This document shows positions 11,820 to 23,099 of a DNA stretch of 62,933 nt, piece after piece; position 1 is the first letter of the stretch; each line of letters opens with the position of its first letter. Below the pieces are notes generated by a model. That model ran no database searches and was not told where the DNA came from. It worked only from the letters and a program-made list of their open reading frames with translations. Source of the stretch: Rhodocollybia butyracea (taxonomy: Eukaryota; Basidiomycota; Agaricomycetes; Agaricales; Omphalotaceae); the NCBI GenBank assembly GCA_015501585.1, contig JADNRY010000352.1:1-62933 (forward strand), in the 5' to 3' direction. The translations under genes and the position numbers were made by a program.

Positions 11820-13576
11820 ACCAGAATAGCAGCGTCTGCGTCTAACGACACTTCGCTGAAGTCAGGTTGAAGTCAACTTGATTTATACCTGTCAAAGATG
11901 CTAGAGTGTTTGAGTTGACGTTCAGCGCGCGCCGAGGGTCTGTACATGATTGTTAATGATCTCAGGCGGTAGCTGTGATACACGCAAGAGCATGAAAAGC
12001 CAAGGATATATAAATAACCAAGGGATGCTGAAAGCTGAATATTCTTCTTCGCCCGGACAAGTTACTGAATCGGATGGAGCTTCTTTTTTCCTCATTGAAA
12101 GGCTAGATTATAGCGAGCCTTGAGTTGGGAACTTTGAAGGCGACTCTGCACTTTATAAGTGGTTGAAAATCGTGGTTTGAAGAGGGAAGATAGATTGAAG
12201 ACAAAGATAAGACTATGATCAGAATTTAACAACCTCAAGATTCCTTGACCATGAGCTTGAGTGCTGATGTAGATGGATTGGGTGGACCTTTCAAATTTGT
12301 TCGGAATTTCGGAATTTCGGATGTGGTCAGGTTGGGGAGAGATGGAAATAGAGGCTGCAGGGCTGAAGCGCTGAAGGGTAACAGAGATAATGAACGAGAA
12401 ATAAAACTGAGATTCAGCATATGCAGCGCTCAGTTCCACCGTAGGATGATGATGGCAACAAGACAAAACCGGCTCCTGGAGTAACGTGACTACAACACAT
12501 TTTGATTGATTTCTTTGGTCTAGACTCTAGCATAGCAACGTCCTTCGAGTTTCTATCTAAACGCTCATACCACAACGGCTCTACCACATACACTGCGTGT
12601 CCTACTGTTGATCCTACGCAGCTCCGCCTCATGTAGTACAACAACCCAACACGCCCCAACTTTTGATTCTCTTGGTCTCATCCGTCTTCGTCCTCCTGAA
12701 AATAGGATTGATACCAATGAGTGTAGACGAACGAGTAACCTCAGAATAGAAAATCAGACTCAAGTTGCACCGCATTGTTAACACAGAGTGGCGGATTCCA
12801 AGCAAATGTCCATTTGAAGCGGGAAGAAACAGGCCTTGAAGCAGGCTATCTCTTTTAGAGGTCAAGCGGATACCAGTGCGCTCTTGGCTCACCCATGATA
12901 ACTCCTGGTGCAGTATCTATTACTAAACGGGACTCAAAACATCAAATGTCGCCATTACCAAACAGAAGCTTGTCTTCAGTAATCAGTATCCGCTTGAATC
13001 TGTTGTCACGGCGGCGCGCGCGCTGTCTGATGTACCAGATCTGCTAGACTTGGACCTACTTGGACTGGAGGAGATACCACGCTGGACTCGACGTTTCGAT
13101 GGACTAGAATCTCCTCACTCGGAGCTCACGCTTCAAAGCTTCACCCGTCACCACCTGTCGCCTCGACTCTCCGCGTTTCATTTTGCGAGAGAGAGACTCG
13201 TCGATACATGCCAAGAAACATGCCTTGGCCACCAGTGCTGTCGCCACAGGCGGAAACATGGATGAGATGGAACGTGTATATGCATTGACTAGAAGATAAG
13301 CTGGATAACACACTCTTTCAGTGTCTACTAACTTGAATAATTGTACGCCATCGCCCATTTGTTCCTACGCTTTCCTCGATCTCCATTGCTCAATGCTCCG
13401 TATAGTTTAACCTGATTGTCTGAGACGGTGAGTGACCATTTATACAGAGATATTTCAAGCCTCACTGTCTATTTTCAAACAAGAGTGAAGTACTTGAAAT
13501 CACTCGTCTTCGTATCAAAATCGGACCAATGCCAAAGTTCTAAATGCATGCTCTTTCCGCAGGCGCGCAGAATCCT
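11820..13576. other. Intergenic part of duplication unit 2
   Basis: No supported gene. Only the duplicated flank and unsupported short frames. Confidence 0.45.
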
Positions 13577-13638
13577 TTAATTCAATGGAAACAACTTTGG
13601 GGTTGAACGTAGACTTTTCAAGCCCAGGAACTGCCGTC

Positions 13639-15290
13639 CTAATAACTGGACATATTGACATCCAGTCCAAGCTCGGATAGAAATGCGACATCTTTCAATG
13701 AAAACATTCCAGCTTCCTTTACTTTCAGAGTGAGCTTCTGCAGCTGCCTTACCCCCGTCTGACCACTGTTTGCTTCGGCCGAAGGCACCTCGTTCAATGG
13801 CGGCTGTCGGGAAAGTATCATTGCATTCAACCTCCGAGGATATTCCGTCATCCCATGGGAGCTCAATATCAATGATAGTGTCGTAAGTTTGGGAAAAAAG
13901 AACATCCAAGCGACCATTGAGACAAGTCATACCCTGGAAGAGTATATCCCAGCCGGATGGATAGGAATCGGCAAGAAAGAAAGACTCGACCGCCGGGAAG
14001 GCACGTAGCGCTAGAATCAAGTTTTCGAAGTGTTCTCCCGCATCGGTTGCATTGAATACTCTCAACTCTATTGATGAGAGTTTATTAGGGGCGGAGCGAG
14101 CTTGAAAGCTTATCAGCCGGGTGGAAAGATCTTGGTAGCTATCCTCTGTGTACCAGGATAAGGCAAGTTCTTTGAGCGAAGGTGCGGTAAGGCAGTCGAA
14201 TAAATCCCCGCCGCAGCTCTCGCGGTAGCACATGATGGTGAGCGACGTCAAAGTGGGCCAGAAAAGTCGGGGAATCGAATAACCGTGAAGTCAATCGACT
14301 CTGAGGGAATAAACCGGAATGTGGTGAGGGCTTCGCATTGCAGGAAGAGATCCAAGTACACCTGTGTGCTGATATCTGTGCCTTCGCCTGACACTGCCAG
14401 CGAAGTAAGCTGTCCCATAGGTAATGCAAAGAGTTGAAAGAGGGAAATGGCTTCTGAGGCTTCCGAGATAATAACAGTTTGCAGTTTGGTCGCTCCTACA
14501 AATGCCTGGATCGGATGAGGTACGATGTCGGCGAGCCGTTTGGAACGGTTCGTACTTTGATTATCTCATTGCGTTCTTCGAATGACAAGGTCAAGCTTTC
14601 CAGGATGGGAAATGACGATGGAGGAAGACTGATGAAGAGGTGAAGTGATGCCGACTGAGACTTTAGGGCGAGAACCTGGATTTTGTGACAAAAGGACAAG
14701 CAATGGTTCAAGAATTGGGAGATACCAGATTTAACTCTGTCCGCGAGGATGCGCTCCTCCCAGGTCAAAAATTCCAGGCGTATTTCCAACGGAACACTCT
14801 GACTGCGAGCAAGCCAGTCCTTCACCCAGCTAACGTCGTTACCGAGAGCGGCGAGGTGTCTGGGATTATTAACGTTGATGATCAAGTTTGACCAGATCCA
14901 TGGCGTCCTGTGCGCTACCTGTCTCCAGGCAGTACACACCTTGCTGGTTGTTACCGGTGAGCGAATGCAATTATGATCGAGACCAGGATATAAGCGGGGC
15001 TGCCCAGGAAGGTGCCGTGGAAGACACGAAAGTTCAAAGATATATCCCAGAATTTCTAGGGGGATTCGACGAATCGGCGCAAGAATATTCTTAAGCAGTC
15101 GGAGCTGGAGAATTTTCGCTTTTTTTCGAGGGACGAGAAGGGAAGCTCCGGATTCATGGGTATCTATTTCCTCCGTTAGGTTTGAGATTTCAGCCTCAAG
15201 CTGGATTACTCGAGCCTGAAGGAAATATAACTCGGACGGTTCGAGGGAAAGCTGGGTTTCGAGACGAGATAATGAGAGGTATTGTGCCAT
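13639..15290 (-). pseudogene. F-box/leucine-rich protein gene with two frameshifts
   Basis: The start at 15290 (MAQYLSLSRL) is preferred over 15344 because it begins directly at the coiled coil typical of this family. Exon 1 (to 14556) encodes a coiled coil (about 10-60), then an F-box (IRRIPLEILGYIFELSCL, about 73-90) and the usual TAWRQVAHRTPWIWSNL stretch. A 50 bp intron (14555-14506) leads to a leucine-rich region. The frame then breaks at 14248-14250 (TGA) and continues one base over (WPTLTSLTIM). Near 13893-13900 it breaks again at a run of six T, where removing one T would restore LFPKLTTLSL. The last frame ends at 13639. F-box proteins of this type recruit substrates to SCF ubiquitin ligases and are expanded in Agaricomycetes. 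Truncation at the first break leaves about 330 residues. Confidence 0.7.
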
Positions 15291-15728
15291 TGTAGTAAAA
15301 CAGGAGGAATAAGTGACCAAAAAGCGAGAGTTGAGTCGGTTCAAAGTACGGTGAGCTGAGAAAGGATTATTGGCTTTGTCAATGAATTAAAACTGGTAAA
15401 AAGCATCCTTACGGTCCCTAGGCAACAATAAGAGTCTTTTTGTTGCGAGAGCCAAATCACAGAGAAAAACTGTGACACCCTGGACCGTTCCAAGTACCGA
15501 CTTTTAGGTGGGTCTTTTCTGGTAAGAACAAATTATCAAAGCAGTCGACGTCGACCTTTGAGCCAAACTGGCGCAAAAACCTTATCTTGACAGCATTGTA
15601 CTAGATGGGATCAAATCGGTGTGTCGGTGTAATCGGTGCAACTAATTGGACCGACCAAAACCGAAAGTACTGACGAAAAAATGACATCATTGACCATAGT
15701 ACGGAGACTGCAAGCTCCACAGAGACAA

Positions 15729-15880
15729 GTAGTGGAATCATTGCATGAGGTGGAATAATTCTACCGTCCGGGTCGGATGTCATCCGACGAGTCCGAATAG
15801 TCCCTTCATTCATTCCGGTGAAGCATCACTTCGTGAACAAACCTCCCAGTGGAAGTACAGTTTTTCTTTACTCTCGTGAA
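15729..15880 (+). repeat. Dispersed repeat R1, copy 1
   Basis: About 150 bp starting GTGGAATCATTGCATGAGG and ending near GTGGAAGTACAG recur at 17121-17285 and, more diverged, at 30465-30560. Copies 1 and 2 flank the NLR fragment at 16375-17097. Confidence 0.6.
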
Positions 15881-15889
15881 TTCTAGCTT

Positions 15890-16120
15890 GCAAAGGGAAA
15901 GTTTCAGATAGTGAAGTGACGAGGCATCCGTGACGCTGTGAAGGCAATTTTCGGGAGCGCCGACACCGGAGGAGGACGTGTTGAGGCGTCTCAACATGAC
16001 AGTCACAGGCCCGGCATTTTTTCAGCTGCCAGATATCGGGCCCGTTTGTGTCGGGTATGCATGCCGGGGGGTGGTATCACCATAGAAGGCGTATGAGACC
16101 CTATGTGGCGCCGATGGGAC
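15890..16120 (+). repeat. Dispersed repeat R2, copy 1
   Basis: Matches 22444-22710: the blocks AAAGTTTCAGATAGTGAAG, GACACCGGAGGAGGACGTG and GGTGGTATCACCATAGAAG occur in the same order. It lies just beyond the 3' flank of NLR-derived sequence in both places, so it probably belongs to an older duplicated block. Confidence 0.6.
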
Positions 16121-16374
16121 ACGGGTGAGGTAGTGACGGAAGTGCCGAGCTGGTAAGACGACAATCCTTCACCAAAACAGAGCATTCAACTTCATTCAAT
16201 AAATATTGTACAGCTTGAAGTGCATCTAGATTTGGAATAGCCAAACTTGGTATTAGAGATTCAGAAGCAGCGAAAAGGTATAAAAAGAGCTGGAAGCCAA
16301 AAATGAGGCCTCAGCAGAACGCCTGCGAGCATTTTACTGAACTGGAAGCCGCGGGAAACGGCTCCAGCTCACTT

Positions 16375-17097
16375 ACGTTTTGCTGATCCGGGGAATTTAT
16401 ATACACTGCAAGCAACAATATCAGTTCACGCATAAGGCTTTTAGCTACAGCCCGAGTAAGTACTAAGTTCAGTATGAGGCCAAAGCGAGTTTACCATAAG
16501 CCTATACCATAAGCCTTGTACTTATGATTATGACCATTTTGCCCAACATGCGCACAAGAGATTCAATGTACTACTATCTGCGCTAGAGGATTTTTTGGAG
16601 CTTGGGGTTCCGATTTCAGTGAAAGCTCTTGTATAATGAAGCAGATAGTTTCCCGTAGCTGGTACCTATTATACACAATGTACATTGTGAGCCATGAGAT
16701 ATATGTTTCACTCTGCACGAAGTTTCCTCGAGATCAATGCAGATGATCGGAATTGGTTAGTTTTAACTCAGTGTCTATGCGATTGTAAGTTCCTCTCGAC
16801 CCAACTAGAAGCTTCCCCTAAACTGGCTTCGAGTTATCATAAGCTAGGTCTCTCGCTTGACAGTTTATCCACAACGTGCCATGAGTATCACCGGACACCA
16901 GGAGATTCCAGTTTAATCTTTTTCTCAACTCTACTGGTGCCCAAGCAAGCAGCTCTTTGTTGGGCCCGTAAATTCATCCAGCGCTGTGCAGCTAGTCATC
17001 AAGGGCGGGATAGCATCGGATCCAGGAGATTTAAGATCAATGAAGCGAAGAGAGCCATCCAGTGCGAGAACGAGGTATCTGCCAGTGGGTGAAATAG
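16375..17097 (-). pseudogene. 3' fragment of a NACHT-WD40 gene
   Basis: This segment is collinear with the 3' flank and C-terminal coding end of the genes at 23587 and 31611. It includes the flank block TTTTGCTGATCCGGGGAAT and the C-terminal WD-repeat coding region on the minus strand. Compared with those copies it lacks about 125 bp just after the TTGGGCCCGTAA block, which removes part of a WD repeat. Homology stops abruptly near 17097, where repeat R1 begins. It is a relic of a third NLR copy without NACHT or C2 parts. Confidence 0.75.
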
Positions 17098-17120
17098 TGA
17101 TATGATACAGTAGTACAGAG

Positions 17121-17285
17121 TAGTGGAATCATTGCATGAGGTGGATAATTCCACCCACCGTCCGGGTCATCCGACGAGCCCGAATAGTGCCCTTCATTCC
17201 ATCAGCAACAAATCGCTTCCATTGAAGCATCACTTCGTGAACAAACCTCCCAGTGGAAGTACAATTTTTCTTCACTCTGTTGATC
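17121..17285 (+). repeat. Dispersed repeat R1, copy 2
   Basis: Direct copy of 15729-15880 (CATTGCATGAGGTGG start, CCCAGTGGAAGTACAA end), adjoining the truncated end of the NLR fragment. Confidence 0.6.
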
Positions 17286-17299
17286 TCTGCTTAGACTAT

Positions 17300-18700
17300 G
17301 TAGTTGAGAAGCCGATATTGGTTTCGTTGTACTAAGGTCTCGTAGTTGGACGTGTCAATGGTGCGTCTGGTGATTTATTCAGTCTCGATAGTCTAGTAAC
17401 TAGATACCGGGCATTTCTTAGCGCAGACGAGTTGATACTATTACTTGCAGTGGCTTATATAGCTAAAAGACCTGTCACGAATACAGTCTCCTACCCATTT
17501 CTCCCCTCCAACTATGTTCTCCATGCTAAAGTGTCGACACCTATTCAGGTGCCAGAACTGAATTAAGCAGGTAAAGCAGTCAAATAACGGCTGAAATCTT
17601 TGATGGTTACGGAGTCTGGGCTTAGACGCGTCAGTGGTGCGTGCGCTTTTACTCAGTTTGGTCTCGCCATCCTCTCAACCGCCACACGTATGCTTCCTGT
17701 TGGTGTATTAATCATACTGGCTTGGGCAGGTCATCCCTGGACGGCTCATAGCCGGCACATCTCTGAAATCATGCGTCAGATAGTTATAACGACCAGGCTG
17801 CCTTTGCCCCTGTCAACTTGGTGTCGTCGGCTGCCTACACCTCTGGAGTTCACATCATGGGTTCCTCACCGGGGGCCTTTTGGTCACGATTTAACGTGTC
17901 CCTCGGCCATGAAAGGTTCCGAAGTTCTGCCTTCGGAATTTTACTGGGAGAATTCAGAGGGTCTCAAATAGATAGGCCATCATTGGCCGGACGTAGTGGG
18001 TAGACACAATCCCATTGGAAGAAATGGAAGAAAGGGGTTGGTCCGGAATCCCGTCTCGCCCATTCACATCTTTGAAACTTCATCGCCGCTGAGCTATAGT
18101 AGTGATCTGTGATATGTTTCACCAATGCTACCTGCCTCATCGCTAATAATATCCAACATACAGCCTCAGGATTTTCCAAAAAAAGGCCTAAAGGATTGCG
18201 GGGGGGCATAAGTCCGTTGAGAAAGCAGAAATAATTCTCAATGCTGCTTTGAAAGATTAAGTTATTCTGCATTCTTACAAGCTGGATGAAAGTGTCCTCA
18301 AGACTCCTCTGCTCTCTCGAACTCTTGAGATAATGACTCATGTGCACATATATACATAGCCGAAGGGCTGAAACCATATACGGTTTGAATGATGTTCCAA
18401 GCACTACATGGCATTATCGGGTATAAGAAGGGGATGAAGTTGATTGTCTTCCCCTGCGAACACCAGAGTGCAATGCTGCCAGAACAGCCGCGTAAAGAAC
18501 GACCTAGCAAAATACCAGTTTGGCGACGTACCACTACTACCAGGTAAGTGTTTTGTGCGGGGCCTCACATATGGAGTTGACATTAGCGATTATTTAGGTC
18601 CACTCCTGGTGACTTCAATCGAAGGGACCCCAATGCAAGTGAACTAATGTAAGCCTCAAGACAACATGGGTCAATTCAGATCAAATTTTCATCAGAATTA
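17300..18700. other. Intergenic, no supported gene
   Basis: Open frames at 17600-17971 and on the minus strand at 17964-18404 have no recognisable domain or splice pattern. I assign nothing. Confidence 0.35.
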
Positions 18701-18728
18701 TAGTCTGATTTATGTGTTAATCAGTTTA

Positions 18729-21652
18729 ATGTTCCCAGATGCGAATGGTTTTCATGTTGCTCAGAGTCATTTTTATGCTGCTCAACAGATTCAAGTTGAT
18801 ATACACTCCTCAGTTCCCTTACCTTCCAAATCCGCCACACAACTGGCTAGCCCAGATGATCCGAATTCCGTTTCTTCTGTTCTGCCGGGTTGCAACCTAC
18901 CAATGTACCGCCTTCAATTATTTCTGCCCAGGCATCTCACCCAGTGCACCAGAGTGTGCCCTATGCTAACCTGCTCCTTATGATAGGGCATGGGATTCCT
19001 TTCTGGAGCTCAAGTCCAACTACTAGGGGTGCTCCAGCTCTCTTCCATGAAGAGGGCTTGCTAGTTGGTGATGTCATCACCTTGAACGAAGAAGGTGGTT
19101 ATGATTACATGTTTAATATTTTCCTTCCCGAAACTAGTGAGCGTAATCGGTTTGCTCCTGAAGGTTTCAAACCTTTCAACCAAGGAATCGAGCCCTCCGA
19201 TTACGATGGGCCAGGATTGAAACACGGTCAACATATATCTTATACAACAAACCTTTCATCCATTGGTCAAACCTCAGAAAGCCTGTATGTGCATCACCTA
19301 GGACATGACGTCAATGCTAGGTTTGCACGCATGTGTAGCGTGAGTTGCGGATACTGATTGGATCACAAATAATTGCGACCATGATGAACCATCTGACTGT
19401 GGACTCCTGTTCACAAGCAGGCAACCTGATGGCGCTTTACTCGTTGTCCCTAGAGGCACCACGCTTCAACAGTTAGATCGCCATGTAGAAGATGCTATTG
19501 ATCCGTATATTCGAGAAAATCTAGAAATGTGGTATCAAAACACTCGACGAGTACTGTCCAAAGTAAACCCACCAGAGCTAGTGGTGATCACTGGCTGTCA
19601 TAAATGCAGTTGCTGCTTCATGACTGTTTTCACAAATGCAGATACAAGTCAAGTGAACATCACCTTTAGATCCAAGCAATCACCAGATATGAACAATACA
19701 ACATACAGGTTACAAAGTAGTCTGGCAAATCCAACAAACTTTGCCATAAACTCAGAGCAGCAAAAGAGGGAGACTGTGTTTTTCCGTGGTTATTGGATTA
19801 GTAAAAGAACACCACCTCAAGAAAGTATTGGTGCCACAGTTGAAGTAACCAGTGGACAAAGAATAGACACCTCACAGCCTATTGTGATGCCAACAACAGA
19901 AATGACATCAGAGCATTTGAAGTGGAGGTTGATACCTCCAAGACAAAAGGTATGACATGTCATTAAGTTTAGCATAGATTGATGCTGAAACCAGATCATG
20001 AACAGTTTCCTCATCCATTAAGTAATATTCATCAGCATTTCTACAACAGTGTGGTACCTTGATTTAACTAATAGACCTAGGAGTCATGGTGACTGATTCT
20101 CATATAGAACAACATTGAATTTATTATGACACATGATAAACAGTGGGAAAGTCTGCTGGAAAAGGTAAGTAATCATGGATTGTTAAATTTGTAATATTGG
20201 TGGTAAATCAAGGGAGCACTCACCTTTCCCTAGTCAGACGCAGAGTTTCCTAATGACAACGAGCTTCTGAATCGCTCTAATGCAAAGTTTCGAGCAGTTC
20301 ATTCCCGGTCATTATTGACTTTCGAACCTTATACTATGGGGATACCAGAGGATTCCAAAGAAAAATATAATAACACTCTTGGAAGGACACCGAATTTGGA
20401 AATAAGTGCCAATGAGGCTCGAAAACTTCCGGAAACTGTTGGGCGCAGGAAACAAGGTCCCGATGCACTTGGAGCACTGGAGAGAGTAGAAAAGTTGGGA
20501 GAGGAGGATCTTATGCTCTCCAGGAGAATCAATGGAGAGAGCCACCCTGGTACATTGTCATTAATGCACAGTCTTGCGTGCATGCATCGGGCGCTGGGAA
20601 AGCTGCAAAGTGCTGAGAAGTTGGCAGAGGAGTCATTTGTGCTCCACAAAAAATTCATCGGAGAACATCACCCTGATACATTGTCATCCATGCAATTTCT
20701 TGCCTGGACATATCAAGCACTTGGAAAGTTTGAAAGTGCTGAGAAGTTGGGGGAGGAGGCGCTTGTGCTTTACAAGAAATTCATTGGAGAGGACCATCCT
20801 GACACCTTGTCATCCATGCACAACCTTGCTTGGACATATCAAGAACTTGGAAAGTGGGAAAGTGCCAAGAACATGAGAGAGGAGTTGACTATGGTCCGCA
20901 AAACAGTCATTGGGGAGCACCACCCTGATACATTGTCATCTATGCACAGCCTTGCATGGACATATCAAGCCATTGGAAAGTTAGAAGCTGCGGAGAAGCT
21001 GGGAGAGGAAGTGGTTGTGCTCCGCCGGAAAGTCATAGGAGAGCACCCAGATACATTGACATCCATGCACTTTCTTGCCTGGACATATCAAGCCCTTGGA
21101 AAGTTGGAAAAAGCTGAGAAATTGGAAGAGGAGGTGGTTGTGCTGCAAAAGAAAATTGTTGGGGAGTACCACCCTGATACATTGACTTCTATGCACAACC
21201 TTGCCAGTATATATCAGGCACTTAGAAAGTCAGAAAGAGCTGAGGATTTAGGAGAGGAGGTGGTTATGCTTCAAAAGAAAATCATTGGCGAGCACCACCC
21301 CAATACATTGCGGTCTATGCATAACCTTGCCATTACATATCACACACTTGGAAAGTTGACAAATGCTGAGAAGTTGGGAGATGAAGTAGTTATACTCCGG
21401 AAGAAAGTCATTGGGGAGCACCACCCTGATACATTGTCATCCATGCACAATCTTGCCTGTACATATCAAGCACTGGAGAGGTTAGAAAGTGCCAAGAAGC
21501 TAGGAGAGGAGTTGGTTGTACTCCGCAAGCAAGTCAATGGAGAGCACCACCCCAATACATTGTCATCAATGCACAACCTTTCCTGTATACATCGCGCACT
21601 GGGACAGTTGGAAAGTGCTGAAAATTTGGGAGAGGAGGTGGTTATGCTCTGA
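18729..21652 (+). CDS. TPR-repeat protein with an uncharacterised N-terminal domain
   Basis: Six exons (18729-18869, 18932-19284, 19421-19949, 20006-20053, 20108-20164, 20234-21652) join in frame to 848 residues. The first donor (GTTTCT) is weak, and the second acceptor could lie 3 nt earlier. Residues 1-400 form a domain I associate with uncharacterised Agaricomycete proteins (FHVAQSHFYAAQQI, APALFHEEGLLVGDV, ITGCHKCSC, MTHDKQWESLLEK). Residues about 445-848 hold nine 42-residue TPR units of the kinesin-light-chain type (HHPDTLSSMHNLAWTYQALG). Such TPR arrays form ligand-binding superhelices in fungal NLR-type proteins, but no NB-ARC or NACHT is visible here. The stop at 21650-21652 is a TGA where neighbouring repeats have an arginine codon. 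A tenth repeat continues in frame to a TGA at 21854-21856, so the protein is probably truncated by a nonsense change. Confidence 0.75.
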
Positions 21653-21790
21653 AGGAAAGTCATTGGAGAATATCACTCTGATACCTTGGCTTCGATGAGC
21701 TATCTTGCTGATACATATCTTGCTCTCGGAAAGCTGGTGAGTGCTCAGAATTTGGAAGAGGAGATTGTTCAAGTACTGCCAAAGGAAGTC
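20490..21790 (+). repeat. Tandem 126 bp TPR-coding repeats
   Basis: About ten direct 126 bp units, each encoding one 42-residue TPR, with long near-identical blocks between units (for example CACCCTGATACATTGTCATC). The similarity at DNA level allows repeat-number changes by recombination or slippage. Confidence 0.8.
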
Positions 21791-21856
21791 ACCGGAGATC
21801 ACCATCCTATAAACACTATAACCAGGCCCATGTTGTATTTTGCCGATCGGACATGA

Positions 21857-22440
21857 TACAACTCTGACAGTACTTACCAAATCACCAATCATTACTTATC
21901 CAGTTACCGAATACCGATGCCTTTTTACACAGTATATAAGGCCTTCTCTGAGGCCAGTACCTATAGTTATCCAGTTCTCTAATCTAGTCTCATCAGGAAA
22001 ACTGCCTCCAGCAAATATTTGATAATTGTGGCAAAGCTTTTGAAATTCTTCAAAATTCTTCAAAATTATCAAACTTATCAAAGTTACCCTCATTTTGTAG
22101 ATTTGAAAAATAACAGTCCCCTTGCGGGTTTCAGTAATTTCTCATAGGTTTCCATGCCTTTTGCAAATATTAGTGAACACTGAATACCTTCAGAAATTTT
22201 CAAGACTTTCTCAAAGCTTCAACAAACTTTGAACATAATTAATATCATTTTTCAATGGTTATTCTGCATTTACCATACTCATTTCAAGCTTTCATATTAT
22301 ATGGAGGACAGTGTCTTATTAGAGCAGTCATAGGTAGTAAGTCACATAAAAATGAGCGAGCAACAGTACTAAAGACCTAGCATGATAGCATGACACCAAT
22401 GTATAGCAAAGAACTTGGAATTCTGGCCCCAAGACTTCAG
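21857..22440. other. Intergenic, convergent 3' flanks
   Basis: AT-rich interval between the TPR gene and the 3' side of the NLR gene. No gene supported. Confidence 0.4.
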
Positions 22441-22443
22441 GAA

Positions 22444-22710
22444 GATGGAAAGTTTCAGATAGTGAAGTGACGAGGTATCCATGAAGCTTTGAAGGCCGGA
22501 TTTGTGGCAAGGAGTGAGCTGACATGGCATCTAGGAACGTGGACAAAGTGGCGTGAATTTTCGGGAGCGCTGGACCGACACCGGAGGAGGACGTGTTGAG
22601 GCGTCTCAACATGACAATCACAGGCCTTGCATTATTCCAGCTGCCAGATGGGCCCATTTGTGCCGGGTATGCATGAAACCGGGGGGTGGTATCACCATAG
22701 AAGGCGTCGG
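22444..22710 (+). repeat. Dispersed repeat R2, copy 2
   Basis: Partner of 15890-16120, next to the 3' flank of the intact NLR gene. Relative to copy 1 it has an insertion of roughly 45 bp and ends directly at the CTACGTTTTGCTGATC block. Confidence 0.6.
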
Positions 22711-22752
22711 CGCCAACTCACCTACGTTTTGCTGATCTGGGGAATTTATATA

Positions 22753-23099
22753 CTGTATAGTTTCGACCAAGTGTTTACTCACGGGTCACTTTGGCCTGAA
22801 ATGAACTGTTGATGTCACGCACTCACGCGTCACTTTGGCTTGTGAACGCCGTGACTACCAAGGTGAAAAATGCAGTAAAATGGCCCAAAATTTCTCTTGT
22901 GCCCAGTCTGGAGCAAATACCAGCTTAAATTAGATGTATTCAGACCTGTCCATAAGTGTTCACAATTCAAAAAAATTCACGCATCGCGTGAACTGTTCAC
23001 AACCACAGTCACTGGTCACCAGCACATGTGAACACCAAAGATTGTGAACAGTGCCCGTCACGGATCACATACCGTGGACACTTGGTCGAAACTATACAG
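22753..23099. mobile_element. Mariner-type miniature element with TA target duplication
   Basis: A 347 bp insertion bounded by perfect 22 bp terminal inverted repeats (22753-22774 and 23078-23099, starting CTGTATAGTTTCG). TA dinucleotides lie at 22751-22752 and 23100-23101. The paralogous flanks at about 16390 and 31085 have the uninterrupted sequence (for example TTTATATACACTGC), so they are empty sites. No coding frame is present, so it is non-autonomous. TA duplication and TIR form fit Tc1/mariner MITEs. Confidence 0.85.

Larger units (their letters stand above)
10790..13540. repeat. Tandem segmental duplication, unit 2
   Basis: Second unit of the duplication, collinear with 7870-10560 in direct orientation. 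Base substitutions and small indels throughout show it is not very recent. Confidence 0.75.

Noticed and set aside
16694..17092. Plus-strand open frame of 132 codons
   Set aside because: It is antisense to the WD40-coding end of the NLR fragment. The same shadow frame appears opposite the other two copies.
17600..17971. Plus-strand frame of 123 codons that could suggest a secreted enzyme end
   Set aside because: No catalytic motif or matching neighbouring exon. The more protein-like frame over part of it (17818-18003) is too short to judge.
20315..21652. Kinesin light chain
   Set aside because: The TPR type is shared, but the N-terminal part lacks the kinesin-binding coiled coil and the repeat array looks like the fast-evolving arrays of fungal NLR-type proteins.
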